Source: Asanoa siamensis
GTDB lineage: Bacteria > Actinomycetota > Actinomycetes > Mycobacteriales > Micromonosporaceae
Length of the DNA stretch: 64,000 nucleotides
Direction of reading: 5' to 3'
Assembly (NCBI RefSeq): GCF_016862555.1
Contig: NZ_BONE01000034.1
Location: forward strand, 26,241-90,240
Shown here: positions 50,802 to 59,219 of the stretch, one piece after another
Layout: the number at the start of each line of letters is the position of its first letter
Position numbering within the stretch: the first letter of the stretch is position 1
Notes under the pieces: generated by a model
Databases searched by the model: none
What the model was told of the DNA's origin: nothing
Seen by the model: the letters and a program-made list of their open reading frames with translations, nothing else
Made by a program: the position numbers and the translations under genes

Positions 50802-50835
50802 CTTGACATTGGCAAGCAATCTTGACAGTGACAAG
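50802..50835. promoter_or_regulatory. two tandem 15-bp palindromic operators between divergent genes
   Basis: CTTGACATTGGCAAG (50802-50816) and CTTGACAGTGACAAG (50821-50835), separated by CAAT. Each is a dyad CTTGnC-AnTG-nCAAG. They lie between the start of the membrane-protein gene and the DUF1707 gene, and overlap TTGACA hexamers that may be -35 elements. This pattern suits a MarR- or PadR-type repressor; its gene is not in the window. Confidence 0.65.
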
Positions 50836-50876
50836 ACTAGCCTGGAAGATGGATGGTGGGAAGAGGGGGGTCCGAG

Positions 50877-51335
50877 ATGACGAAACCGCACGAACGCGTG
50901 TCCACGGCCGAGCGCGAGGCGGCCGCCGGGTTGCTCGCCGACGCGGCCGCCGCCGGCTATCTCACGACGGACGAGTTCGACCACAGGGTGTCGGTGGCTT
51001 ACGCCGCGGTGACCCGAGCCGACCTGGACCAGGTCATGGCAGAACTGCCGCCGGAATGGATCAGATCCCGAGAAAAGTCCCGCCGCCGCGGCGAACGCGC
51101 GATCGCGCAACAAGCGGCGGCCCGCAAACACTTGGCCGCCTACTTGGCGGGCAGCAGCCTGATGTTCATGATCTGGCTGGCGGTAGCCGTCACCACGGGG
51201 GCGTGGTACCCGTGGTTCCTGTGGCCGGTGCTGGGGTGGGGCTTCGGGGTCTACCACCACACGAAGCCCCTACGCCGCGCCCACCAACTCCGCGACGGAG
51301 GCCCACGCTCCCTCGGCCGCGGCCCAGCCATCTAG
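50877..51335 (+). CDS. DUF1707 domain membrane protein
   Basis: A 152-residue protein. The N-terminal DUF1707 module (RVSTAEREAAAGLLADAAAAGYLTTDEFDHRV...AVTRADLDQVMAELP) is followed by a basic linker and two transmembrane segments ending in a GFGVYHHTKPL turn. The ATG at 50877 has GAGGGGGG upstream. The module is common in actinobacterial membrane proteins; role unknown. Confidence 0.82.
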   Translation: MTKPHERVSTAEREAAAGLLADAAAAGYLTTDEFDHRVSVAYAAVTRADLDQVMAELPPEWIRSREKSRRRGERAIAQQAAARKHLAAYLAGSSLMFMIWLAVAVTTGAWYPWFLWPVLGWGFGVYHHTKPLRRAHQLRDGGPRSLGRGPAI

Positions 51336-52337
51336 GGCCGCCGCAACCGCACCAACTGAGTTCGGGCGCGTCGCCACCCGCCGCCATCCAGGACCGGCGG
51401 CGTTCGGCCGTGGGCGTTTGGCGATGGCACCCGCGAATACGGTCAATGAGGCGCCCGGCCGCGTTTCGGCTGTGGGGTGGCGATGGCAGCCGCGAGCGCG
51501 GTCGTCGAGGCGGCGGCGTGTGGCCGCGGGTTGGGTGGGGATGGCACCGCGAATGCGGTCGTCGAGGCGGCGGCAGCGTCCGGCCGCGGGTGTGGCGATG
51601 CCACCCGTAAATGCGGGCGTCGAGGCTGTGGCTGTGTTTCGGTCGCGGGCTGGTGATGCCATCCGTGAGCGCGGTCTTCGAGGCGGTGCCGGCGTCCGCC
51701 GTGGGCGGTTTGGCGGTGTCGCAACGCGAGCGCAGTCGTCGAGGCGGTGGCGGCGTCCGCCCGCGGGGGTTGGCGATGTCGCAACGCAAAGGGCGGTCAT
51801 CGAGGCGGCGGCCGCGTTTCGACGGGGTTGGCGATGCCATCCGCGTGCGCGGTCATCGAGGCGGCCGCGTCTCGGCGGGGTTGGCGATGTCATCCGCGAA
51901 TGCGGTCATCGAGCCGGCGGCCGCGTTTCGGCTGCGGGCTGGCGATGCCACCTGCGAGCGCGATCGTCGCGTCGGCTGCATTTAGCCCGCGGGCAATAGG
52001 CGATGGCACCCGCGAGCGCAGTGGTCAACGAGGTGGTTACCGCGTTCGGCCACCGCGGTGGGCGATGTCGCACGGACATCCGGCACCACGGCGCACGCTG
52101 CCTCTGTCCGTCCTCCCGGGAGGATCCAGGCGCCGCCTCGGTCAACGGCTTCTCGTCGTCGCCGTGAACACGTCTGGCCTTTGCCCAACGCGGGCCTGGC
52201 TCGAAGCGGAGCGAGATTTGCCCGGCGGGAGCGACGGTCGTGCCCCCGGCGGACCCGGGCAATCCTTGGGTCCTGCTTGGAGCGTTTCGGCTGCATTCCT
52301 GGGTCGGTCACTCCACGGTTTGGCTTGCGGATAAAGA
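51336..52337. other. about 1 kb without a gene, mostly tandem repeats
   Basis: The first two thirds (51410-52075) are the degenerate tandem repeats described separately. The rest (52076-52337) has no repeat, no clear ribosome site and no frame with normal codon composition. Several long frames cross this region on both strands, but they shift meaning with each repeat and look non-coding. Confidence 0.6.
51410..52075. repeat. about 11 degenerate tandem repeats of 54-60 bp
   Basis: A unit of the form GGCGATGCCA-CCGCGAATGCGG-TCATCGAGGCGGCGG-CCGCGTTTCGGC recurs about 11 times. The TC-TCGAGG core falls near 51440, 51501, 51559, 51618, 51675, 51736, 51796, 51852, 51906, 51964 and 52023. Each unit contains a small dyad CCGC...GCGG. 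Unit length varies and not by multiples of three, so it does not encode a repeat protein. Function unknown. Confidence 0.8.
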
Positions 52338-52381
52338 CCACGGGCTCCCGCCGCCGCCCGAACAGCGGCGGGAGCCCGTGG
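52338..52381 (-). terminator. terminator of the tad pilus operon
   Basis: 17-bp perfect stem (CCACGGGCTCCCGCCGC and its complement) with a 10-nt loop, 10 bp beyond the stop of the last operon gene. On the minus strand it is followed by TCTTTA. Confidence 0.8.
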
Positions 52382-52390
52382 TGGGGCAGG

Positions 52391-53476
52391 TCAGTCGTCT
52401 CCGGCGCGGTGGCGGCCGCCGTCGACCGGGGTCCCGGCCGGTTTACGGCGTAGTCCGAAGACGGTGCCGACCTGCGCGCCTACGATCGCCGCGGCGGCGA
52501 TCACGGCGGAGACGGCCAACGGGCGGTTGATCTGGAACTCCGAGTGGTTGTCTTGCGGGCCCGCTGCCATGTTCTGGTCCGGTGATGCCGGTGGCAGCGG
52601 CACGATCTTCGGTGGGTCCGGTGCCGGCAGCACCGGGGGCACCGTCACCACCGGCGGGGGCGATGGCTGGGCCGGCGGCGGCTGGGTCGGGGCGGGAGGC
52701 GGCGCCACGGGCGGGGGCGGCTTCGTCGGGTCGTGGCCGTCCTCGATGCCGGGCTGGATGACCATGCCGCTGGCGTGCGGGCGGTAGCCGCGGTCCCGCG
52801 CGTCGTCCGGCAACCGCAGCAACTGGCCCGGGTAGATCCGGTCCGCGTCCTTGATCTTGTTGAGTCGCGCCAGCTCCGGATAGTCGCCGAAGTCGCCCAC
52901 GTAGCGGTCCGCGATCGAACCCAGATAGTCACCGCGCTCCACCTGGTAGCGCGGCTCATCGGCGCGCGCCGCGACCGGCAGCAGGTGCGCGACGCCCGTG
53001 TGAGCAATTGCCGGCGTGGTCGTGACGCGTTCCGGAGCCGATGCCCAGGGCGCCACGGTGGCGCCCGGCGGGAACTCCGAACCCGTCGACGCGATCGCCG
53101 AGGTGGCCGGGCTGCCGATCAGGATCAGCGCGGAGCCGATCAGCGCCGCCGCCACCCGCTGCTGGCGGCGCAGCCCGGGTAGTCGGGGCGTCGGCCGGCG
53201 GACCACCCGGAACGGCAGGTCGACCAGCACCGACAGGGCGAACGTCGCCCAGCCCAACCAGCCGACGACCGCCAGCAGCCGGACGAAGAGGCGCCCGTCG
53301 TCGCGGCTGGTCAGTGCCGTCCCGATCTCGGCGAAGGTGGGCAGGTGGTCAGGCAACGGATTGCCCGCGAAGGCGAGGAGCGCGATCGGCGCTCCGCCGA
53401 CGAGGCCGACCAGCACGACCAGCGCGCCCAGGCCGGTGAGGATCTGCCCCACGCGGCGGGGCGTGGAAACACTCAC
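52391..53476 (-). CDS. LysM-domain membrane protein at the end of the pilus operon
   Basis: A 361-residue protein. Three N-terminal transmembrane segments (ILTGLGALVVLVGLVGG; FVRLLAVVGWLGWATFALSVLV; VAAALIGSALILIGS) are followed by an extracellular LysM (RYQVERGDYLGSIADRYVGDFGDYPELARLN...IYPGQLLRLP), a Pro-rich stretch and a final transmembrane helix. It probably ties the pilus apparatus to peptidoglycan. GTG start. Confidence 0.8.
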   Translation of the reverse strand: MSVSTPRRVGQILTGLGALVVLVGLVGGAPIALLAFAGNPLPDHLPTFAEIGTALTSRDDGRLFVRLLAVVGWLGWATFALSVLVDLPFRVVRRPTPRLPGLRRQQRVAAALIGSALILIGSPATSAIASTGSEFPPGATVAPWASAPERVTTTPAIAHTGVAHLLPVAARADEPRYQVERGDYLGSIADRYVGDFGDYPELARLNKIKDADRIYPGQLLRLPDDARDRGYRPHASGMVIQPGIEDGHDPTKPPPPVAPPPAPTQPPPAQPSPPPVVTVPPVLPAPDPPKIVPLPPASPDQNMAAGPQDNHSEFQINRPLAVSAVIAAAAIVGAQVGTVFGLRRKPAGTPVDGGRHRAGDD

Positions 53477-53484
53477 GGAACCCC

Positions 53485-53940
53485 CTACGAAGTCGCATTG
53501 GTGGTGGTGACCAGTTCGACCGTGGCTTCGGCCTCCGCCGGGTACGTGTCGTCGAAGCCGAAGAAATCGAGCATCGCCGCGTCGTACGAGATGGTGACCG
53601 TGACCCGGAGGAACTGGGTGCTCTCGTTGCCGTCGTCGTCCTCGCCCAGGGACACGGCGCGGTCGACGATCGTCGGGTCGTCGAGGTTGTCGATGAACGC
53701 CAGCGCGGCGCTGGTCGCGGCGGCCACGTCGACCGTCGCCGGTGTCCCGGCGATCGCGTCGGCCACGTTGATCGCCTGACCGCCGGCCCGGGCGGCCTCG
53801 GCCGCGATGTTCGCCGCCCGCTGGTAGGCCCGGATCCGGCCGATGCCGTCGAACGTCAGGCCGATCACCACCAGCACACCGACGAGCGCGACGGCGATGA
53901 ACACGCTGACCCGGCCACGGTCGGAGCGTGCGGCGGTCAT
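53485..53940 (-). CDS. TadG/TadE-like pilus pseudopilin-type protein
   Basis: A 151-residue protein with a short basic lead (RSDRGRVSVFIAVALVGVLVVIGL) and one N-terminal transmembrane helix, followed by AYQRAANIAAEAARAGGQAINV and a beta-rich region, as in TadE/TadG-like proteins. The ATG overlaps the stop of the upstream TadE-like gene. Confidence 0.75.
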   Translation of the reverse strand: MTAARSDRGRVSVFIAVALVGVLVVIGLTFDGIGRIRAYQRAANIAAEAARAGGQAINVADAIAGTPATVDVAAATSAALAFIDNLDDPTIVDRAVSLGEDDDGNESTQFLRVTVTISYDAAMLDFFGFDDTYPAEAEATVELVTTTNATS

Positions 53941-54389
53941 CACAGGCTCCGTCCGCGGTACCAGTCCAGCGGCGAGGTGTAACTCGCCCGCACGGTCGTG
54001 GTGGTGGAGCCGATGAACGGGAAGCCGACGAAGTCGAGCACGCACTCGACCGTCACCGTGACCACCGGCGGCGGCCCGTCCTGTGGCCCGAGCTCGTCGT
54101 TGGCGAACGCGGCGTCGACGGCGGGCGTGATCGTGCGGTTCACGCAGAGCACGTCGAGTTCGTCGAGCGTGTCGTTGGCGGCGTCGGTGGCCGCCGCCGC
54201 GGCCAGGCCGCTCTCGCGTTCGATGGATGCCGCGCGGGCGCCGTCGTGTGCGGCCAGGTCGACGGCGTTCTGCGCGATCGTCACGCGCCCGACGAACGAC
54301 GCGACCACCATCAGCATGATGAACGCCGGCAGCAGGATGGCCACCTCGACCGACGCCGACCCGCGGGCGGCCGACCCCGCGCTAGTCAT
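53940..54389 (-). CDS. TadE-like minor pilin
   Basis: A 149-residue protein with the TadE signature GSASVEVAILLPAFIMLMV at residues 9-28 (Glu at position 5 of the mature-type sequence, as in prepilin-peptidase substrates). The soluble part is rich in AAHDGARAAS-type helix and contains two Cys residues that could pair. Overlaps both neighbours. Confidence 0.82.
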   Translation of the reverse strand: MTSAGSAARGSASVEVAILLPAFIMLMVVASFVGRVTIAQNAVDLAAHDGARAASIERESGLAAAAATDAANDTLDELDVLCVNRTITPAVDAAFANDELGPQDGPPPVVTVTVECVLDFVGFPFIGSTTTTVRASYTSPLDWYRGRSL

Positions 54390-54828
54390 TCTCGTCCGCG
54401 AACGTGAACCGCTCGACCTCGCCGTGCGCGGTCTGCGTGACCGGGAAGTCCCAGCCCGGGATGACGGACAAGGCCTGCCCCGTCACCGTGAATGCCACCT
54501 CGTCGGCTTCCGCGGGTGCCGGCTCGACCGACGTGTCGGTCAACCAGTCGCCGGTGTGGGTGAGGAACTCGTTGGCCTTGGCGACGCCGGCTCCCGCGGG
54601 CGCCTGGTAGGCGCGTTGGGCACTGACGGCCTCCTGCGCCGCGGACAGGGCGGCCGACCGGGCGAGGAAGACCGCCGCGATCTGGATGGCCAGGAACAGC
54701 AACAGGATGATCAGCGGCGCCACGATCGCCAGCTCGACGGGTGAGGCGCCGCGGTCCCGATCCCCGGGTACGGCCCGGCGCCGGAGCGCCCGCGTGGCGC
54801 CCGTACCCGGGATCGGTAGGTGGCCCAT
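54382..54828 (-). CDS. TadE-like minor pilin
   Basis: A 148-residue protein with an Arg-rich leader and the TadE-type segment RGASPVELAIVAPLIILLLFLAIQIAAVF (class III prepilin-like with Glu), followed by a helical ALSAAQEAVSAQRAY stretch. First of three pseudopilin-type genes downstream of the Flp-like gene. Confidence 0.82.
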   Translation of the reverse strand: MGHLPIPGTGATRALRRRAVPGDRDRGASPVELAIVAPLIILLLFLAIQIAAVFLARSAALSAAQEAVSAQRAYQAPAGAGVAKANEFLTHTGDWLTDTSVEPAPAEADEVAFTVTGQALSVIPGWDFPVTQTAHGEVERFTFADEND

Positions 54829-54831
54829 CGG

Positions 54832-55062
54832 TCAGCCTTCGCCGCCGTCGCCGCCCGGCATCTCGGCGATGTCGCCCGACTGGTCCATGAAGCCGTCCGC
54901 CGTGGTCATCGCCCAGGCGACGACGAGCCCGGCCATCAGCGCGAGGCCGACGATGATGATCGCGGTCGGCACCGGGTTGTCGCCCCGGTCCCCTTCGCCG
55001 TCGCGACCCAGGGTGCGCAGTCGCGCGCTGGCGACCGTGTAGAGATAGGCGAGGTACACCAT
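54832..55062 (-). CDS. small Flp-pilin-like protein
   Basis: A 76-residue protein with one transmembrane segment (TAIIIVGLALMAGLVVAWAM) and a short acidic C-terminus. Its size and position between TadC and the TadE-like genes suggest a pilin, but the typical Flp cleavage motif (G-x4-E-Y) is not evident, so it may be a minor membrane subunit. AAAGGACG precedes the ATG. Confidence 0.65.
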   Translation of the reverse strand: MVYLAYLYTVASARLRTLGRDGEGDRGDNPVPTAIIIVGLALMAGLVVAWAMTTADGFMDQSGDIAEMPGGDGGEG

Positions 55063-55089
55063 GACGTGCGTCCTTTCAAATGCCCGGGG

Positions 55090-55965
55090 TCAGACCCGGG
55101 TCAGGAAGGGGTAGAGAACGAAGCCCATGAGTACGAACACGAGCATCGCTCCGGGTACGTCGAGACGGCCGGTGACCGCCTCGGCGCGACTGAGGTTGTC
55201 GGTGCGGATCTGGTCGCGCAGTGAGTCGGCCCGGGTCCGCAACGTCTCGTGGACCTGGGCGCCCTCGGTGCCGGAGGCCTGCATGATGGCGCCGACGTCG
55301 CCCAACTCGGGCACGCCGATCTCCTCGGACAGCTCGCGTAGCTCGTCCCACGGCGAGTGCATCTGCAACTGGGCCAGCCGCAGTGCCGTGCGGATCCGCT
55401 CGAACACCCAGCCGTCGCAGACCGTCGCCGCGTTCTCCAGCGCCTGCACCGGCCCGTGCGCCGCGGTGAGCTGCAGCGCCACCAGGTCGAGATAGGTGCA
55501 GACGGCCCGGCTGAACTCGCGCCGCGCCCGTTCGGCCTTGCTCAGCACGTCGCGGTGTGCGACGAACGCGGCGACGGCGGCCAGGCCGAGACTGCCGATC
55601 ACCGGGACGAAGAACGGCATCCCGATGCCGAGCATCTGGAAGATCAGTGTCAGCAGCACCGGCGCGAGCAGGCCGGCGCCGGCGGAGATGAGCAGCGACA
55701 GCGCGTACTGCTCGGGTGTGCGGCCGAGCAGCGCCAGGTCGCGGGTGGGCGGCCGCAGCCAGCGGGAGAGTCCGCCCAGCCAGTCGAGGTTGCGGCCCGG
55801 CGCGGCGGTCGCCATCGGTGTGGCAAGCGGTGGCTGGTGCAGCCGGCGTAACGCCGGTGCCAGCGCGGGCGCGGCGGGCATCGACTCGCGGACGATGACG
55901 AACAGCCCGGCGCCGATCAGCGCGCCGCCCACGACGCCACCGACGAACGGCAGGTTGACGATCAT
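55090..55965 (-). CDS. tadC: type II secretion F-family inner-membrane protein, TadC
   Basis: A 291-residue membrane protein with a T2SSF domain in the second half (REFSRAVCTYLDLVALQLTAAHGPVQALENAA, SEEIGVPELGDVGAIMQASGTEGAQVHETLRTRADSLR) and transmembrane helices at both ends. It forms the platform with TadB. The ATG overlaps the TadB stop. Confidence 0.9.
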   Translation of the reverse strand: MIVNLPFVGGVVGGALIGAGLFVIVRESMPAAPALAPALRRLHQPPLATPMATAAPGRNLDWLGGLSRWLRPPTRDLALLGRTPEQYALSLLISAGAGLLAPVLLTLIFQMLGIGMPFFVPVIGSLGLAAVAAFVAHRDVLSKAERARREFSRAVCTYLDLVALQLTAAHGPVQALENAATVCDGWVFERIRTALRLAQLQMHSPWDELRELSEEIGVPELGDVGAIMQASGTEGAQVHETLRTRADSLRDQIRTDNLSRAEAVTGRLDVPGAMLVFVLMGFVLYPFLTRV

Positions 55966-56867
55966 CGGATGGCCTCCTCCAGCTTGGGTGCGGCGAGGAA
56001 GCGCGCGGCCTTCGGCGGCAGGCTCATCGTGCGGACCCACGCCAGCAGGGCGACGAAGATGCCGCCCAGCACGACCATCACGATCTGGCCGGTCGGCGTG
56101 CCGTACGGGCGCATGTAGTCGGGGTTGACCAGGCCGTACCCGAGCACCAGCAGGACCATGCCGGTCAGGAAACGCACCGCGAACCGGGGCTGGGTGCGCT
56201 TGGCCTCCACCTCGCGCCGGGTGGCCACCTCCGCCGCGGCGGCCGAGGCGATCGAGCCCAGCACGTCGCCGAGGCGCTCGCCCCGGTCGCTGAGGTGCAG
56301 GATCAGCGCGGCCACCACCTGGTCGGCGACCGGGTCGGCGATGTCGTCGGCGAACGCCAGCAGCGCCGCCCGGGCCTGCCAGCCGGCCTGCAACCGCGCG
56401 GCGAGCAGCCGTACCTCGTCCTGGATCTGCTCCGGCACGGTCGCGACCGTGCCGACGATCGCCTGCTGCAGGCCCTGCCCGGTGCCCGAGACGTCCTTGA
56501 GCCGGCGGGTCCACTCACCGATCGCCTCGATCCGGGCGACCGCCCGCTGCTCGGCCCGGCCGACCGTGAACAGCCACGGCGTGCCCGGCACGGCGATGGC
56601 CACCAGCAGGCCGACCACCGGGAGCCCGGTGACCAGGAACGCGAGCGCGCCGGCCGCGGCCGCGCAGACCAGCAGCGTCTGATGGCGGCGGCGGTCCCGC
56701 GGGTGGTCGCTCGCGCCCGTCCACAGTCGACGAAGCAACGAGCCACCGGAGCCGGGCCGGGCCGGCCGGGTGGTGCCGACGACGGCGACCACCGCGAGCA
56801 CGATGCCGGCCACGCAGGCGGCGCCGGACAGCAGCGCGATCAGCTCGAGGTCGGCGGGCAGCTTCAC
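55962..56867 (-). CDS. tadB: type II secretion F-family inner-membrane protein, TadB
   Basis: A 301-residue membrane protein. N-terminal transmembrane segments are followed by a T2SSF domain (IEAIGEWTRRLKDVSGTGQGLQQAIVG, LSDRGERLGDVLGSIASAAAAEVATRREVEAKR) and C-terminal helices. The GTG start at 56867 overlaps the TadA stop (GTGA). Confidence 0.9.
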   Translation of the reverse strand: MKLPADLELIALLSGAACVAGIVLAVVAVVGTTRPARPGSGGSLLRRLWTGASDHPRDRRRHQTLLVCAAAAGALAFLVTGLPVVGLLVAIAVPGTPWLFTVGRAEQRAVARIEAIGEWTRRLKDVSGTGQGLQQAIVGTVATVPEQIQDEVRLLAARLQAGWQARAALLAFADDIADPVADQVVAALILHLSDRGERLGDVLGSIASAAAAEVATRREVEAKRTQPRFAVRFLTGMVLLVLGYGLVNPDYMRPYGTPTGQIVMVVLGGIFVALLAWVRTMSLPPKAARFLAAPKLEEAIR

Positions 56868-58429
56868 AGGCCACCCCGCTGCCGCAGTTGGGTGTGTCGC
56901 GGCCGGCGCCAGGCACCGACACCCGCCTCGATGTAGCGGGTGAGCATGCGGGCGTCGTACCCGATGCGCAGCAGTTGATCGCGGACCCGTTCCGGCAGGT
57001 GGCGCGGGATCGCCCGCCCGTCGGCGCCGGGCCCGAAGACGGTCGTCGTCGCGATCCGGTTGTGCTCGCTGACGCCGATGACCTCTTCGATGTGCGAGAC
57101 GAAGCGGTGCTTGCGGCCGCCGATCGCGGTCTCGTCCTCGACGGTCACGTAGACGATCAGGTCCAGCGCGTTGCCGGCCATCCGGCGGGCCTGGTCGACG
57201 GTCATCTCCCGGCCGTGGGAGAGCGCGAGCTCGATGATGCGTTCGCTCACCCCGCCGGGCGTACGCGCGTGGATCGTGCACATCGAACCGCGGCTCGTCG
57301 TCATCGCCTGCAGCATCGGCACGATCTCGCGCGACCGGACCTCGCCGACGATGATCCGCAGCACGCCCATCCGCAGCGAGACGGGGATCAGGTCGGCGAT
57401 CGTCACCTCGCCCGCCGGGCGGCCGTCGAAGCCGCGCTCGCCGTGACCCTCCCGGGCCTCGAAGCTCATCACCGCGCGGTGCTTGAGCTGCCGGCGGGCG
57501 GGCAGCAGCTCGCGGCTCTCCTCGAGCAGCACGTACGGCTCGTCGGCCGGGATCTCGTTCATCAGCGCCCGGATCACGGTGGTCTTGCCGGCCCCGGCCA
57601 GGCCGGCGACCATGATGTTGAGCCCGGCCCGCATCGCCGCGCGGAGGAAGTCGCGCACGAGCGGGTCGACCATCTCGTCGAGGTCGGCGCGGGCGCCGGC
57701 CAGCTCGTCGAGCGTCACGTCGAGCGTGTTGTGTCGCCGGATCACCGCGTACGGGCGATGGCTGACGAGGAACACCGCCGCGAGCCGGCTCCCGTCGGGA
57801 AGCTGCAGGTCCAATGTGGGCTTCGAGGTCGACAGCGAGCGCTCGGTGGAGCCCGCGCGGCGGGCCGCCGCCTGCAGGATGTCGACCATCTCCTCGTCGC
57901 TGTCGGCGATCGGGTCGCCCCAGTCGACACCGCCGCCGTGCCGGGTGATCCGGACCTGGTCGCAGCCGAGGATGTGCACCTCTTCGATCGACTCGTCGAT
58001 CAGCAGCGACTGCAGCCGACCGAGGCCGACCAGCTCGGCGGTGACCTGGTCGAGCAGGGCACGCTCGTCGGCGGCGTGCAGCGGGGTGCCGGCCCGGCGG
58101 ACGGCGTCGGCGTACGCGGCGACCACCTCGACGGCCAGCCGGGTGCGCTCGAGGTCCTCCTCGCCCGGTGTGTAGTCGCGGCCGCGCTGCCAGCGCGTGA
58201 GCCGCTCGGACAGCTCCCGGCGCAGTTCCCGGACGATGGCGAAGTCGACGCGGCGGCGCGAATGGGGTTCCGGCGCGGTTGGTGCGGGTGTGATGTGTTC
58301 GGGCGGCGCGGGGTGGTTGGCGGGCGCCGGGTGGGCCGGCTCCGGGTGGTGGTGGCGGCCGTTGGGCAGCAGGGGCGGGACGGTCGAGGTGGCGCCCCGG
58401 GGGTCGTGTGCGACGGGCTCAAAGCGCAT
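56864..58429 (-). CDS. tadA: CpaF/TadA-type secretion ATPase
   Basis: A 521-residue hexameric ATPase of the GSPII_E family that powers pilus assembly. A Pro/His-rich N-terminal extension (1-60) precedes the N-terminal domain and the ATPase with Walker A GLAGAGKT (276-283), an Asp box around LLEESRELLP, Walker B region MGVLRIIVGEVRSRE and the His box. The ATG overlaps the upstream gene. Confidence 0.93.
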   Translation of the reverse strand: MRFEPVAHDPRGATSTVPPLLPNGRHHHPEPAHPAPANHPAPPEHITPAPTAPEPHSRRRVDFAIVRELRRELSERLTRWQRGRDYTPGEEDLERTRLAVEVVAAYADAVRRAGTPLHAADERALLDQVTAELVGLGRLQSLLIDESIEEVHILGCDQVRITRHGGGVDWGDPIADSDEEMVDILQAAARRAGSTERSLSTSKPTLDLQLPDGSRLAAVFLVSHRPYAVIRRHNTLDVTLDELAGARADLDEMVDPLVRDFLRAAMRAGLNIMVAGLAGAGKTTVIRALMNEIPADEPYVLLEESRELLPARRQLKHRAVMSFEAREGHGERGFDGRPAGEVTIADLIPVSLRMGVLRIIVGEVRSREIVPMLQAMTTSRGSMCTIHARTPGGVSERIIELALSHGREMTVDQARRMAGNALDLIVYVTVEDETAIGGRKHRFVSHIEEVIGVSEHNRIATTTVFGPGADGRAIPRHLPERVRDQLLRIGYDARMLTRYIEAGVGAWRRPRHTQLRQRGGL

Positions 58430-59216
58430 GGCTCACCTCCGTGGTGGGCCAGCTCAGCCGGGCGCGGCGCCGTTCGAGCAGGCTGTGCACCGGCACCTCG
58501 AGCGCGCCGGCCGCCCGCATCAGGGGCCGGTTGGCGCGGACGGTGCCGCCGTGGGTCAACACCTCGGCGGTACGCGGGTCGTGCGGTAGCTGCCCGATGA
58601 CCGGCAACCGCATCGCCTTGCTGATCTCCGCCTTCGGGTGGCCGTCGCCGACCACGACCAGCCGAAGGTTGCCGGACGGCACGCGATGGTCGGCGAAGTC
58701 GCGTTCGATGGCCTTGACGGCGCCGCGGGTCGCGGACAGGTCGGCCAGCCGGGCGCCGGTGACCACCAGCACCGTGGCCGCGGCGCGCAGCAACGGCCAC
58801 GGTGGGTTGCCGACCTGGATCCGTCCACAGTCGACCAGCACGTCGAACGGCGGCTGGCCGCGGTCGAGCGTGCCGAAGAAGTCCGCGAACCGCTGCCAGA
58901 ACGGCGTGACGCTGCCGGCCTGCGCGGCATCGACCAGGCCCGGCAGCAGCAGCCGCTCGCGCCGGGGCGCGTCGAGGTCGACGAGCTGCGACCAGAAGTG
59001 GCTCTCCAGGTTGCCGTCGCGCAACTCCGCGACGGCGACCTCCCCGAGCCCGCGCCGGCCCTCCAGCGCGCCGCCCAGGTATCCGGCGAGGATGGAGCCG
59101 CCGGCGGGGTCGCACTCGGCCAGCACCAGGCGTCGGTGCCAGGTCAGGGTGCAGGCCAGGGCGGTGGTGGTGACACCCGGCGCGCCCTTGCCGGAGACCA
59201 GCGCGATGATCGCCAC
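58419..59216 (-). CDS. CpaE/TadZ-like MinD-family localisation protein with altered P-loop
   Basis: A 265-residue protein beginning IIALVSGKGAPGVTTTALACTL, the position of the deviant Walker A KGGxGKT of ParA/MinD proteins. Here the Lys before the Thr is replaced (PGVTTT), as in many TadZ-like proteins that bind but may not hydrolyse ATP. Later elements (LAECDPAGGS, FDVLVDCGRI, VLVVTGARLADL) are kept. Role: polar placement of the pilus machinery. Confidence 0.82.
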   Translation of the reverse strand: MAIIALVSGKGAPGVTTTALACTLTWHRRLVLAECDPAGGSILAGYLGGALEGRRGLGEVAVAELRDGNLESHFWSQLVDLDAPRRERLLLPGLVDAAQAGSVTPFWQRFADFFGTLDRGQPPFDVLVDCGRIQVGNPPWPLLRAAATVLVVTGARLADLSATRGAVKAIERDFADHRVPSGNLRLVVVGDGHPKAEISKAMRLPVIGQLPHDPRTAEVLTHGGTVRANRPLMRAAGALEVPVHSLLERRRARLSWPTTEVSHAL

Positions 59217-59219
59217 CCG

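Noticed and set aside
51410..52075. CRISPR array
   Set aside because: Repeats are degenerate, contiguous and lack unique spacers of constant size; no cas genes are nearby.
51390..52334. Several long frames across the tandem-repeat tract on both strands
   Set aside because: Repeat lengths are not multiples of three, so the amino-acid pattern changes from unit to unit; no ribosome sites; products are Arg/Ala-rich or Cys/Trp-rich low-complexity strings.
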